From Caldimonas caldifontis (lineage in GTDB: Bacteria; Pseudomonadota; Gammaproteobacteria; Burkholderiales; Burkholderiaceae_C): 64,000 nt of DNA. The stretch spans positions 55,438 to 119,437 of the forward strand of contig NZ_PSNX01000012.1 in the NCBI RefSeq assembly GCF_002930615.1, read 5' to 3'. Position numbers and translations under genes: made by a program. Below the pieces are notes generated by a model that had not been told where the DNA came from, made no database searches, and worked only from the letters and a program-made list of their open reading frames with translations. Shown one piece after another: positions 19,326-27,996 of this stretch. Position 1 is the first letter of the stretch, and each line of letters opens with the position of its first letter.

Positions 19326-19932
19326 GGAAGGGTTCCTCTCACGCTGGTCCCGGCGCAAGGCCGCTCAGGCGCCGTCCGAGCCGGCACCGCAGGGCGTGCC
19401 TGCGCCGTCGCCGCTCGCCCCCGCCCCGCAGGCCGAGGGTGCTGCCGTCCCCCCGACGCCGACGGAACCTTCCTCGCCGCCGCCCACCCTGGAGGATGTC
19501 AAAAGGCTGACGCCCTCGACCTCCGACTTCTCGCGTTTCGTGGCGCCGGATGTGGACGAGTCGGTCAAGCGTGCGGCGCTGAAGACGCTGTTCAGCGATC
19601 CCCATTTCAACCGCATGGACGGGCTCGATGTCTACATCGAGGACTACACACAATTCACGCCCGTCCCCACGAGCGTGCTGCGAAGGATGGTCCAGTCCGA
19701 AGCGCTGGGCCTGTGGCGCGAGGAGCGTGCGCCCCAAGTGCCTTCCGAGACTCGGCGCGATGGCCCGGCGGCCCCCCCAACCCCGCAATCGAACGATTTC
19801 CCCACGCAGCCACCCGCCGATGAAGCGGGGGCGCCACCTCCCCACGATGAAAACCCTGATCTGCAATTGCAACCGGACGATGCCGCTGGACGAGACGGCC
19901 CTGGGCCGGGCTCTGAGCCAGGCGGGCGCTGA
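19318..19932 (+). CDS. DUF3306 protein (formate dehydrogenase-associated)
   Basis: A 204-residue protein starting at GTG 19318, inside the end of the DUF3305 gene. The N-terminus FLSRWSRRKA is the DUF3306 signature. A Pro/Ala-rich linker follows, then the conserved core (SDFSRFVAPDVDESVKRAAL to DPHFNRMDGLDVYIEDYTQF). The last 55 residues are Pro/Asp-rich and look disordered. They are encoded by DNA that also encodes the start of the ferredoxin in another frame (86-base overlap). Function is unknown; a link to formate dehydrogenase assembly is inferred from context. Confidence 0.78.
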   Translation: MAEEGFLSRWSRRKAAQAPSEPAPQGVPAPSPLAPAPQAEGAAVPPTPTEPSSPPPTLEDVKRLTPSTSDFSRFVAPDVDESVKRAALKTLFSDPHFNRMDGLDVYIEDYTQFTPVPTSVLRRMVQSEALGLWREERAPQVPSETRRDGPAAPPTPQSNDFPTQPPADEAGAPPPHDENPDLQLQPDDAAGRDGPGPGSEPGGR

Positions 19933-21976
19933 CGCCGACCTGTCGTCCCACACGGTGCTGTGCCGGCGTGAGGCCGGGGCCTTTCAGCGTGCCGCAAAGA
20001 GCGGCGACGACCTGCTCGTGGCCTGCACGCAGGAAAGCCGGCTCTTCCTGGCACTGAACGACGAGACGGAAGGCGCGCAGCCGGTCACTGAACGGCCGAT
20101 CCGCTTCGTCAACATCCGCGAGACCGGCGGCTGGTCACGCGACGCGAAGCAGGCCACGCCCAAGCTGGCAGCGCTCATTGCTGCGGCGCAGCTGCCCGAC
20201 CCTGAGCCCGTGCCCACGGTGAGCTATGCCAGCGCCGGGCGCTGTCTCGTGGTGGGGCCGGCGGATGCAGCCCAGCGTGCAGCCGGCCTGCTGGCCGATA
20301 CGCTGGACGTGACGGTGCTGGCCGAGGGCCGCAGCGGGGCACTGTCGCAGCGCCGCGCCCAGGCCCAGCACACGGGGCGCCTCACGAGACTGCAGGGCTG
20401 GCTGGGCAGCTTCGAGGCCGAATGGACGAGCGACAACCCGATCGACCTCGATCTGTGCACGCGCTGCAATGCCTGCATCGAAGCCTGCCCGGAAGGCGCG
20501 ATCGACTTCAGCTACCAGGTGAACCTGGACCTGTGCCGCTCGCATCGCGATTGCGTGCGGGTCTGCGAAGCCGCGGGCGCGATCGACTTCCAGCGCGAGC
20601 CGCAGGCTGTCACCGAGCGTTTCGACCTCGTCCTCGACCTGGGCGATACCCCGCGCTTCACGATGCACCAGCCGCCCCAGGGCTATGTGCATGCGGGCCG
20701 GGACGAAGCGCGTGTGCTGCAGGCGGTGCTCACGCTCAAGGACCTGGTGGGCGAGTTCGAGAAGCCCAAGTTCTTCCAGTACAAGCGCAAGCTCTGCGCT
20801 CACAGCCGTAACGAGCAGGTCGGCTGCAAGGCCTGTGTCGAGGTCTGTTCGGCGCGCGCCATCCGGTCGGAGGCCGACAGCAGTGGCGGCATCTTCGTCG
20901 AGCCTCACCTGTGCGTGGGCTGCGGCGCCTGCACGACGGTGTGCCCCAGCGGGGCACTGGCCTATGCCTACCCCAACACGGTCGACCAGGGGCGGCGGCT
21001 GCGCACGCTGGTGGCGAGCCACGTGAAGGCCGGTGGCAAGGCGCCGGCCCTGTTGCTGCACAGCGAAGGCGCGGGCGCCCGGATGATCGAGGATCTGGGG
21101 CGCGCGGCGCGGGTGGATGCCGCAGTCCACGGTGTGCCTGCGCGTGTGCTACCCGTGGCGCTGTGGCATACCGCGAGCGTGGGCCTGGACCTGTGGCTGG
21201 CGGCCATCGCCTACGGTGCCGCCAATGTGTGGGTGCTGCTGACTGACGAGGAAGCGCCCGAATACCGGACGGCCTTGGGCGAACAGGTGGCGGTGGCCAA
21301 TGCGATCCTGAACGGACTGGGCTACGCGGGCACGCCCGTGGCACTGATCGAGGTGCGCGACGCGCGCGATCTGCCGGCCCTGGACCAGGCGCTGCGGGCA
21401 CCGGCGGCTCAGACGGTGCGCCAGCCGGCGGCTTTTGCCACCCAGTCCGACAAGCGGGCCACGCTCGATCTGGCCATTGACCACCTGCTGGCGCAGGCCC
21501 CCCAGGCCAGCGACGAGATCGTGCTGCCCAAGGCGGGCGCTCCCTTCGGCGCGGTCGTGGTCGACTCGGACAAGTGCACGCTCTGTCTGAGTTGTGTCGG
21601 CGCTTGCCCCGAGAGTGCGCTGGCGGACAATCCGGACCGTCCGCAGCTCAGGTTCGTCGAGAAGAACTGTGTGCAGTGCGGGCTGTGCGAGACCACCTGC
21701 CCCGAAGGGGCCATCACGCTGCAGCCGCGCCTGTGGCTGTCGGGTGCCGGCCAGGCGCGCAAGCAGGCGCGGGTGCTTCATGAAGTCGAGCCCTACCACT
21801 GCGTGCGCTGCGGCAAGCCTTTCGGCACGCTCAAGGCGGTCGAGCTGATGATGGGCAAGCTTGCCGGGCATGCGGCTTTCCAGGGCGCAGCGCTCGAGCG
21901 GCTGCGCATGTGCGGTGACTGCCGCGTCATCGACCTGTACAGCCAGCCCAATGAAGTGAGGATCACCGACCTATGA
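19847..21976 (+). CDS. Large multi-cluster 4Fe-4S ferredoxin of the formate dehydrogenase accessory type
   Basis: A 709-residue protein. The N-terminus MKTLICNCNRTMPLD has a CxC pair. Three regions carry ferredoxin-type Cys sets: about 200-235 (LCTRCNACIEACPEG), about 325-375 (GCKACVEVC and CVGCGACTTVCPSG) and about 575-625 (KCTLCLSCVGACPES and CVQCGLCETTCPEG). A further CxxC (HCVRCGKPFG) and a CxxC pair (MCGDC) lie near the C-terminus. There are no membrane segments. It probably acts as an electron wire or cluster donor for a molybdo- or tungsto-formate dehydrogenase. The start lies inside DUF3306 and lacks an obvious ribosome site, so coupling is likely. The stop overlaps the next gene (ATGA). 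Confidence 0.85.
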   Translation: MKTLICNCNRTMPLDETALGRALSQAGADADLSSHTVLCRREAGAFQRAAKSGDDLLVACTQESRLFLALNDETEGAQPVTERPIRFVNIRETGGWSRDAKQATPKLAALIAAAQLPDPEPVPTVSYASAGRCLVVGPADAAQRAAGLLADTLDVTVLAEGRSGALSQRRAQAQHTGRLTRLQGWLGSFEAEWTSDNPIDLDLCTRCNACIEACPEGAIDFSYQVNLDLCRSHRDCVRVCEAAGAIDFQREPQAVTERFDLVLDLGDTPRFTMHQPPQGYVHAGRDEARVLQAVLTLKDLVGEFEKPKFFQYKRKLCAHSRNEQVGCKACVEVCSARAIRSEADSSGGIFVEPHLCVGCGACTTVCPSGALAYAYPNTVDQGRRLRTLVASHVKAGGKAPALLLHSEGAGARMIEDLGRAARVDAAVHGVPARVLPVALWHTASVGLDLWLAAIAYGAANVWVLLTDEEAPEYRTALGEQVAVANAILNGLGYAGTPVALIEVRDARDLPALDQALRAPAAQTVRQPAAFATQSDKRATLDLAIDHLLAQAPQASDEIVLPKAGAPFGAVVVDSDKCTLCLSCVGACPESALADNPDRPQLRFVEKNCVQCGLCETTCPEGAITLQPRLWLSGAGQARKQARVLHEVEPYHCVRCGKPFGTLKAVELMMGKLAGHAAFQGAALERLRMCGDCRVIDLYSQPNEVRITDL

Positions 21977-22596
21977 ATGCCCAGGCCATGGCTTTTTCCA
22001 CGCCGGACGACGCCGAGGAACTGGCGCGGGCCGAAATGTACGGCGTGCTCTCGCGGCTCTATGTGGCTGCGCCCGATGAGGCGTTGCTGCGCCAGTTCGC
22101 CGTCGCCGTGACTGAGGCGCCTGCCGAAGGCGCGTTCCTCCAGGGCCCGTGGGAGGCCTTGGTGGCCGCGATGCGCGGCACCACCGCGCAGGCTGCCGCA
22201 GACGAATACGATGCGCTTTTCCAGGGGATCGGCAAGCCCGAGGTGTTTCTCTATGGTTCCTACTACCTGGCCGGCTTCCTGAACGAGAAACCGCTGGCGG
22301 CGTTGCGCAGCGATCTGGCGGGCCTCGGTCTTGCGCGGGACGAATCGCGCGGCGAGACCGAGGACCATGTGGCCTACGTGTTCGAGGTGATGCGCTACCT
22401 GATCGCCGGGGACGACGTGGCGGTGTGCAATCTCGAGCAGCAGCGACGTTTCTTCCGCGCGCACGTCCAGTCCTGGGTCGAGGCCATGTGCGATGCACTG
22501 GTCGCCCACCCACGGGCGGATCTCTACCGTGCGGTGGCGGAACTCACCCGCGCGTTCGTCCAGGTGGAGGCGCAGGGTTTCGACATGATCGAGTAG
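21973..22596 (+). CDS. TorD/DmsD-family molybdoenzyme chaperone
   Basis: A 207-residue all-helical protein. The core motif QGIGKPEVFLYGSYYL matches the family's E(x)2GPG-like segment region, and HVAYVFEVMRYLI follows. TorD-like proteins hold the Tat-exported catalytic subunit of molybdo/tungsto-enzymes until the cofactor is inserted. It overlaps the ferredoxin stop (ATGA), so the block DUF3305-DUF3306-ferredoxin-chaperone is one operon. The client enzyme, expected to be a formate dehydrogenase, is not in this window. Confidence 0.85.
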   Translation: MNAQAMAFSTPDDAEELARAEMYGVLSRLYVAAPDEALLRQFAVAVTEAPAEGAFLQGPWEALVAAMRGTTAQAAADEYDALFQGIGKPEVFLYGSYYLAGFLNEKPLAALRSDLAGLGLARDESRGETEDHVAYVFEVMRYLIAGDDVAVCNLEQQRRFFRAHVQSWVEAMCDALVAHPRADLYRAVAELTRAFVQVEAQGFDMIE

Positions 22597-22623
22597 CGCC
22601 TCTCGGTGGGTGCTTCATCAAAA

Positions 22624-22667
22624 CGTCATCCCCCTGACGTGTCCATGTCATGCCGGCCGGGCAGCAT
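22624..22667 (+). promoter_or_regulatory. Pho-box-like repeats before the phosphoesterase gene
   Basis: Three heptamers spaced exactly 11 bases apart start at 22624 (CGTCATC), 22635 (TGACGTG) and 22646 (TGTCATG). The first and third resemble the CTGTCAT half-site and the middle one is poor. CAGCAT (22662-22667) could be the -10. The arrangement resembles the better Pho box before ppk. This is a weak call. Confidence 0.3.
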
Positions 22668-22675
22668 GGGAACTC

Positions 22676-23578
22676 ATGCGATGGATGCCCCCCACCGACT
22701 TCTTCCAGCCTCCGGTTGCTGCTGCAGCGCCAGGCGCTCATCCGCCGGCGGATCCTGACGCGGCACTCGCCGGCGGGTCGCCGGCACCGTTGAAGCTGCG
22801 TACGATCTTCATCTCGGACATCCACCTGGGGACGCCGGGCTGCCAGGCCGCCGCCTTGCTGGACTTCCTGCGTTCGGTGGAGTGCGAGACGCTCTTCCTG
22901 GTGGGAGACATCATCGATGGATGGCAGTTGCGGCGAAGCTGGTACTGGCCTCAAGCCCACAACGACGTGGTTCAGAAGCTGCTGCGCAAGGCCCGCAAGG
23001 GCACGCGCGTCATCTTCATCCCAGGCAACCATGACGAGTTTGCCCGACGCTATGTCGAACACAACTTCGGTGGCGTGGATGTGGCCGAGGACTGGGTGCA
23101 TGTCACGGCCGACGGTCGCCGCCTGTGGGTGACCCATGGCGACCTCTTCGACGGCGTCATCCAGTGCGCAAAGTGGCTGGCCTACGTGGGGGACTCCCTG
23201 TACGAGTTCACCCTCAGGCTCAATCGCCACTTCAACTCTCTGCGCGCGCGTCTGGGGCTGCCCTATTGGTCGCTGTCGAGATACCTCAAGCTCAAGGTCA
23301 AGCGGGCGGTGAGCTACGTGAGCGACTTCGAGGAGGCGCTCGCACGCGAGGCGCGCAAGCGGGGGGTGGACGGCGTGGTGTGTGGGCACATCCACCACGC
23401 CGAGCTGCGGGACATTGACGGCATGCTCTACGCCAACGACGGCGATTGGGTCGAAAGCCTCACGGCCCTGGTCGAGCACCCGGACGGCCGGCTGGAGATC
23501 CTGGACTGGGCAGCCCGCCTGCGCGCCGAGAAGGCACTCAAGCCCCAGGGGCGGGTCGCTGCGGGCGTGCCCGCCTGA
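22676..23578 (+). CDS. Calcineurin-like phosphoesterase, UDP-2,3-diacylglucosamine diphosphatase family
   Basis: About 300 residues from ATG 22676 (22685 is an alternative). After a Pro/Ala-rich leader of about 40 residues come the metallophosphatase motifs in order: IFISDIHLGTPG, VGDIIDGW, PGNHDEF, VTHGD and VCGHIHHAEL. These are the dimetal ligands of the LpxH-like branch. A basic helical insert (LRLNRHFNSLRARLG) could be a membrane or lipid-contact surface. It may hydrolyse UDP-diacyl-GlcN or another pyrophosphate; true LpxH is shorter (about 240), so substrate assignment is tentative. Confidence 0.82.
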   Translation: MRWMPPTDFFQPPVAAAAPGAHPPADPDAALAGGSPAPLKLRTIFISDIHLGTPGCQAAALLDFLRSVECETLFLVGDIIDGWQLRRSWYWPQAHNDVVQKLLRKARKGTRVIFIPGNHDEFARRYVEHNFGGVDVAEDWVHVTADGRRLWVTHGDLFDGVIQCAKWLAYVGDSLYEFTLRLNRHFNSLRARLGLPYWSLSRYLKLKVKRAVSYVSDFEEALAREARKRGVDGVVCGHIHHAELRDIDGMLYANDGDWVESLTALVEHPDGRLEILDWAARLRAEKALKPQGRVAAGVPA

Positions 23579-23619
23579 ACCGGCCAGGGGTGCCGGTGAG
23601 GGGGCGCAAGGCCCTGGGG

Positions 23620-23652
23620 TGTCGTCACCTTGTCACACGCCGGTCATATACT
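23620..23652 (+). promoter_or_regulatory. ppk: Pho box and -10 element of ppk
   Basis: Direct repeats TGTCGTC (23620), TGTCACA (23631) and GGTCATA (23642) are spaced exactly 11 bases, the PhoB pattern. TATACT (23647-23652) starts 10 bases after the second repeat, the usual PhoB-to--10 distance. The predicted start point coincides with the ppk ATG at 23659, which has no ribosome site, so a leaderless PhoB-driven transcript is plausible. Confidence 0.65.
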
Positions 23653-23658
23653 GAAATC

Positions 23659-25779
23659 ATGAGTTCGGACTTTGCCCCTGTCCTGCCGCTGGAGCGCCCC
23701 TCCTCGGCAGCGCCCCTTCCTTCGACGGTGGTCGGCAGCCTCAAGCTGCTCAACCGCGAGCGCGCGATTCTGGAGTTCAACGGCCGTGTGCTGGCGCAGG
23801 CGCAACGCCCCGACGTGCCGTTGCTCGAACGCCTGCGCTACATCTGCATCGTGTCGTCCAACCTCGACGAGTTCTTCGAGGTGCGCTTCGGTGACTACCT
23901 GGAAGCGGCCCGGCGACCCGGAGGCGGGGTGTCCGAGACCGATCTCGCCGAGGTGGCCGCAGCCGCCCACGAGCTCATCGACCGGCAGTATGCGGTGTTC
24001 AACCAGGAAGTGATGCCGGCGCTCAAACGCGAGGGCATCCTCATCCTGAACCATGCGGAGCGCAATGACGCTCAGCGCCGCTGGGTGGACCGCTTCTTTC
24101 AGCGTCAGGTCCGACCGCTGCTCGTGCCGCTGGGGCTGGATCCAGCCCACCCCTTTCCGCAGGTGGCGAACAAGTCACTGAACTTCATCGTGAAGCTCGG
24201 AGGCAAGGATGCCTTCGGCCGGGACAACACGATTGCCATCGTCAAGGTGCCGCGCGTGCTGCCGCGGGTGATCCGGCTGCCCGAAGACCTGACCGATGGT
24301 CAGCAGGTCTTCGTGCTCCTGTCCAGTGTGATTCGCGCCCACCTGGAAGAGCTGTTCCCGGGTCGAACGGTCGAAGCCTTCTCGCAGTTTCGCGTCACGC
24401 GCGATTCCGACCTCGCCGTGGACGAGGAGGACGTGACCAACCTGCGCCAGGCCCTGCGCTCCTCGCTCACCACACGTCACTTCGGTCAGGCCATCCGCCT
24501 GGAGGTGGTGAGCACTTGCCCCCCGGACCTCTGGGGTTTCCTGTTGCGGCAGTTCGGGCTGCCTGAAGCGGCGCTGTACCGGGTGGACGGGCCGGTGAAT
24601 CTGGTGCGGCTCAACCAGCTCATCGACCAGGCCGATGCTCCCCATCTGCGCTTTCCCCCGTTCGAGCCGGCATGGCCGCGGAGCCTGCCGCGCCAGATGT
24701 CCATCTTCGAGCGACTCAAGCGGGGTGACGTGCTGATGCACCACCCTTTCGAGTCCTTTGAGCCGGTGGTGCAGTTCCTGCGGGAAGCCGTGCACGACCC
24801 GGATGTGCTGGCGATCAAGCAGACCATCTACCGTACGGGCAGTGAGTCGGTACTGATGGACCTGCTGCTCGAGGCCGCCCGGCGTGGCAAGGAAGTCATG
24901 GCGGTGGTCGAGCTCAAGGCACGTTTCGACGAAGAGGCCAACATCAATTGGGCCGAACGGCTGGAAGCCGTCGGAGCTCAGGTGGTGTACGGCATCGTGG
25001 GCCTGAAGACACACGCCAAGCTGCTGCTGGTCACGCGCCGTGAAGAGGGCTCGCGGGGCCCTGTCCTGCGCCGCTACGCCCACCTGTCCACCGGCAACTA
25101 CAACCCCAAGACGGCACGCCTGTACACCGACGTGGGTTGCCTCACGGCGGATGCGGAGCTCACGGCCGACGCCGACGTGGTCTTCCAGCAGCTCGCGAGC
25201 CTGACGCGCGTGCGCACGCCTCGTCACCTCTTGATGGCGCCTTTCAGCCTGCACAAGCAGATGCTGCGGCACATCGAGCAGGTGGCCGAGGCGGCCAGGG
25301 CCGGCGAGCCTGCGCGCATCGTGCTCAAGCTCAATGCGCTCACGGACATCCCGCTGATCGAAGCCTTGATCCTCGCCTCGCAAGCCGGCGCCAGCATCGA
25401 CCTCGTGGTGCGCGGCGCCTGCATGCTGCCGCCGGGGGTGCCCGGCCACACCGAGCGGATCCGCGTGCGCTCCGTGGTGGGTCGCTTCCTGGAGCACACG
25501 AGGTTGCTGTACTTCCGCTGGGGCAAGGCGGATGAGCAGGAGGTGCTCTACCTCTCCAGTGCCGACTGGATGAGCCGCAACATGTTCCGCCGCATCGAGG
25601 TGGCCTGGCCGGTGCGCGATGTGGCGCTGCGTCAGCGCCTCATCGACGAATGCCTGGTGCCCTATCTGCAGGATCGCTGTGATGCCTGGATCCAGCAGAG
25701 CGATGGCCGCTACGAACGTGTGGGTCATGACGGACCCAGCGCGCAGCAGGCTCTGATGGCACGCTACGCTCAGGCCTGA
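23659..25779 (+). CDS. ppk: Polyphosphate kinase PPK1
   Basis: A 706-residue enzyme that makes polyphosphate from ATP. The N-terminal domain begins near residue 30 (LLNRERAILEFNGRVL). Family motifs are VLMHHPFESFEPVVQFL, AIKQTIYRTGSESVLMDLL, VGLKTHAKLLLVTRRE with the autophosphorylated His, YAHLSTGNYNPKTARLYTDV, and the C-terminal phospholipase-D-like fold with RNMFRRIEVAWPV. The length is normal. sixA follows 13 bases on and ppx is convergent, so synthesis and hydrolysis genes are adjacent. A Pho box lies directly upstream. Confidence 0.96.
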   Translation: MSSDFAPVLPLERPSSAAPLPSTVVGSLKLLNRERAILEFNGRVLAQAQRPDVPLLERLRYICIVSSNLDEFFEVRFGDYLEAARRPGGGVSETDLAEVAAAAHELIDRQYAVFNQEVMPALKREGILILNHAERNDAQRRWVDRFFQRQVRPLLVPLGLDPAHPFPQVANKSLNFIVKLGGKDAFGRDNTIAIVKVPRVLPRVIRLPEDLTDGQQVFVLLSSVIRAHLEELFPGRTVEAFSQFRVTRDSDLAVDEEDVTNLRQALRSSLTTRHFGQAIRLEVVSTCPPDLWGFLLRQFGLPEAALYRVDGPVNLVRLNQLIDQADAPHLRFPPFEPAWPRSLPRQMSIFERLKRGDVLMHHPFESFEPVVQFLREAVHDPDVLAIKQTIYRTGSESVLMDLLLEAARRGKEVMAVVELKARFDEEANINWAERLEAVGAQVVYGIVGLKTHAKLLLVTRREEGSRGPVLRRYAHLSTGNYNPKTARLYTDVGCLTADAELTADADVVFQQLASLTRVRTPRHLLMAPFSLHKQMLRHIEQVAEAARAGEPARIVLKLNALTDIPLIEALILASQAGASIDLVVRGACMLPPGVPGHTERIRVRSVVGRFLEHTRLLYFRWGKADEQEVLYLSSADWMSRNMFRRIEVAWPVRDVALRQRLIDECLVPYLQDRCDAWIQQSDGRYERVGHDGPSAQQALMARYAQA

Positions 25780-25792
25780 CCCCGGGGCAGTG

Positions 25793-26254
25793 ATGGACCT
25801 GATCCTCTGGCGCCATGCCGAAGCGGCGGTGGCCCGTGCGGGGCAGGACGACCTCGAACGCGCGCTGACACCCAAAGGAGAGCGTCAGGCTGCCCGCATG
25901 GCAGAGTGGCTCAACCAGCGGCTGGCCCAGTCCACCCGCGTGCTCGTGAGCCCGGCCGTTCGCACCCAGCAGACCGCTCAGGCCCTGGGGCGTCCTTACC
26001 GCACGGTGCCAGCCCTGGCGCCCTGCGCCGACGTGGAAGACCTGCTCCAGGCAGCACGCTGGCCGGATGCCAGCGAACCGGTCCTGATCGTCGGCCACCA
26101 GCCGACGCTGGGTCGCGTGGCGGCCCTCCTGCTGGCGGGCACCGATCAGGCTTGGTCGGTCAAGAAGGGGGCGGTGTGGTGGCTGCGCCAGCGCGAGCGG
26201 GACCACGGCAACCCGGTGGTTCTGCAAGCAGTCCAGTCGGTGGATTGCCTCTGA
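25793..26254 (+). CDS. sixA: Phosphohistidine phosphatase SixA
   Basis: A 153-residue histidine phosphatase. The catalytic RHG-type motif is LWRHAEA at the N-terminus; VSPAVRTQQTAQAL supplies the second Arg region and IVGHQPTLGRVAALLL the second catalytic His. SixA removes phosphate from His-containing phosphotransfer domains, in E. coli the nitrogen PTS protein NPr. A GTG at 25790 is an alternative start. It lies 13 bases after ppk and probably belongs to the same transcript. Confidence 0.9.
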   Translation: MDLILWRHAEAAVARAGQDDLERALTPKGERQAARMAEWLNQRLAQSTRVLVSPAVRTQQTAQALGRPYRTVPALAPCADVEDLLQAARWPDASEPVLIVGHQPTLGRVAALLLAGTDQAWSVKKGAVWWLRQRERDHGNPVVLQAVQSVDCL

Positions 26255-26260
26255 AGGAGG

Positions 26261-27841
26261 TCAGGTCCGGGTGCGCAGGCTGAGACGGAAGATCTCGCTG
26301 CGTTCCCAGATGGCCTGTTCCTCTCGCAGCAGATAGAGCGTGCGTGGATGCGCCTCGGCCCAGGAGGACTCCATGGACAGCACCACTGTCCGGCCATGAC
26401 GACTGGCCGTGAGTGCGCTCAGCGTCGGCAGGTTGCGGGCATGGCACAGGATCACCGCCAGTCGCAGGCACATCACCTGCAAGGCGAAGGTTTCCTCGCG
26501 CAATTGCTCGTCGAGTTTGCGCAGTCCGCCCCGTTGCCCCATGACCATGTCGGCCAGGCGGCGCTGCTGCGACTGCGAGAAGCCCGGCGCATCCACGTGG
26601 CCGAGCAGGTAGGCGCTGTGGCGGTGATGGTCGTGGTGCGACACCATCATGCCCATCTCGTGCAAGGCACAAGCCCAGTCGAGTTCGCGCTGGGCCTCCA
26701 GCTGCGCCTGCGGGGCCAGGCTGGCATGCAGGTTGCGCGCCACGGTCTGCACACGCTCGGCCTGCACCCGGTCGATGCCGAAGCGCAACTGCATCTGCAG
26801 GACCGAGTCGTCGCGCATGTCGTGAGGGTGCTCGCTGTCCAGGCTGCCATGCAGGCGGTCCTGGAGATCGAAGATCACGCCCTGGCGCAAGGCACCCCGG
26901 GCAGGCTGCAGCGCCACGATACCGAAATGCGTGGCCAGCGTATAGAGGATGGACAGGCCCCCACCCAGCACCGCCTTGCGATCTTCCTTGAGCCCGGGCA
27001 GGTCCAGCCGCTCTGCACGGCCCGCACGCAGGCAGCGCTCCATGCACCAGCGCAGGCCCTCGGGCGTGATCGTGCCGTCGCTCACACCGTTGGCCACGAG
27101 CAGCTGAGAGACTGCGCCCACGGTGCCGGACGAGCCCAACGCTTCCTGCCAGCGGCTGGGGGCGAAGGTCTCCAGCGCCTCCTCCAGCTCGGCGCCGGCC
27201 GCGACCTGGGCGCGCCGGAAGGCGGTTTCCGTGTAGCGGCCATCGCCGAAGAAGCGCAGTGACAGGCTCACGCTGCCGATCTGGAAGGATTCGGCCTGCA
27301 AGGGGGTGCGGCCCTCACCCAGGATCATTTCAGTCGAGCGCCCGCCGATGTCCACCACGAGCCGCCGACCGTCGCCCGGCGGCATCAGCCGCGCCACCCC
27401 GACGTAGATCAGGCGGGCTTCCTCGCGGCCGGAGATCACCTCGATGGGATGGCCCAGCACCGTTTCGGCTCGCCGCAGGAACGCGTTGCGGTTGCGTGCC
27501 TCGCGCAAGGTCTGGGTGGCGACGGCGCGCACCTGGCCCGGACGGAAGCTGCGCAGACGCTCTGCGAAGCGCGCCAGGCAGGCCAGGCCACGCAGCGCCG
27601 CCTCCTCGGTGAGCATGCCCTCGGCGTCCAGACCGCCTCCCAGGCGCACGGTTTCCTTGATGTAGTCCAGCCGGCGGTATTGGCCGCGGTCGATCTGGCC
27701 GATCTCCAGCCGGAAGCTGTTCGAGCCCATGTCGATGGCCGCGAGCAGCGCGCCGGCCTCCGCCGAGGCTGGGGTGGGCGCAGGGGGGGACGATGCGGCC
27801 GTGCGGGTGGAAGGGGGCGGGGAGGCGGTCATGGCCTCCAT
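26261..27841 (-). CDS. ppx: Ppx/GppA exopolyphosphatase
   Basis: A 526-residue enzyme of the ASKHA fold. After a 30-residue Pro/Ala/Ser-rich leader come the phosphate motifs LLAAIDMGSNSFRLEIG, the ADTL-like VRAVATQTLREARN, VVDIGGRSTEMILG and GSSGTVGAVSQLL. A C-terminal HD-like helical region (about 330-526, with ALHEMGMMVSHHDHHRHSAY) gives the long Ppx form. It degrades polyphosphate and possibly pppGpp. It is convergent with ppk-sixA, six bases apart. ATG 27832 is an alternative start. Confidence 0.93.
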   Translation of the reverse strand: MEAMTASPPPSTRTAASSPPAPTPASAEAGALLAAIDMGSNSFRLEIGQIDRGQYRRLDYIKETVRLGGGLDAEGMLTEEAALRGLACLARFAERLRSFRPGQVRAVATQTLREARNRNAFLRRAETVLGHPIEVISGREEARLIYVGVARLMPPGDGRRLVVDIGGRSTEMILGEGRTPLQAESFQIGSVSLSLRFFGDGRYTETAFRRAQVAAGAELEEALETFAPSRWQEALGSSGTVGAVSQLLVANGVSDGTITPEGLRWCMERCLRAGRAERLDLPGLKEDRKAVLGGGLSILYTLATHFGIVALQPARGALRQGVIFDLQDRLHGSLDSEHPHDMRDDSVLQMQLRFGIDRVQAERVQTVARNLHASLAPQAQLEAQRELDWACALHEMGMMVSHHDHHRHSAYLLGHVDAPGFSQSQQRRLADMVMGQRGGLRKLDEQLREETFALQVMCLRLAVILCHARNLPTLSALTASRHGRTVVLSMESSWAEAHPRTLYLLREEQAIWERSEIFRLSLRTRT

Positions 27842-27907
27842 TCTCTGCGCAAACCGAGGGTTTCTGGCGCGCCTGCAACTGTGCGCCGGGCTGCAATCCG
27901 GTGCCCG

Positions 27908-27972
27908 CTTGACATGATTGATAAGATCAAGCCTGCATCCATGCGGATGGAAGGGCCTGCGGGCCCTTCTTT
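27908..27972 (+). promoter_or_regulatory. Palindrome and hairpin before the ZIP transporter gene
   Basis: TTGAT-AAG-ATCAA (27918-27930) is a perfect palindrome with a three-base centre, nested inside CTTGA and TCAAG (27908-27931). Twenty bases on, GAAGGGCC pairs with GGCCCTTC (27950-27969) across a four-base loop, followed by TTT. The ZIP ATG is at 27997. The palindrome could be an operator and the hairpin an attenuator, but the T-run is short. The three-base centre argues against an FNR site, which needs four. Confidence 0.35.
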
Positions 27973-27996
27973 GCTGATGTCCACGCCCTCGCCCTC

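Noticed and set aside
27918..27930. FNR-like palindrome TTGAT-AAG-ATCAA before the ZIP gene
   Set aside because: The spacer is three bases; FNR sites require four. Kept only as a generic palindrome.
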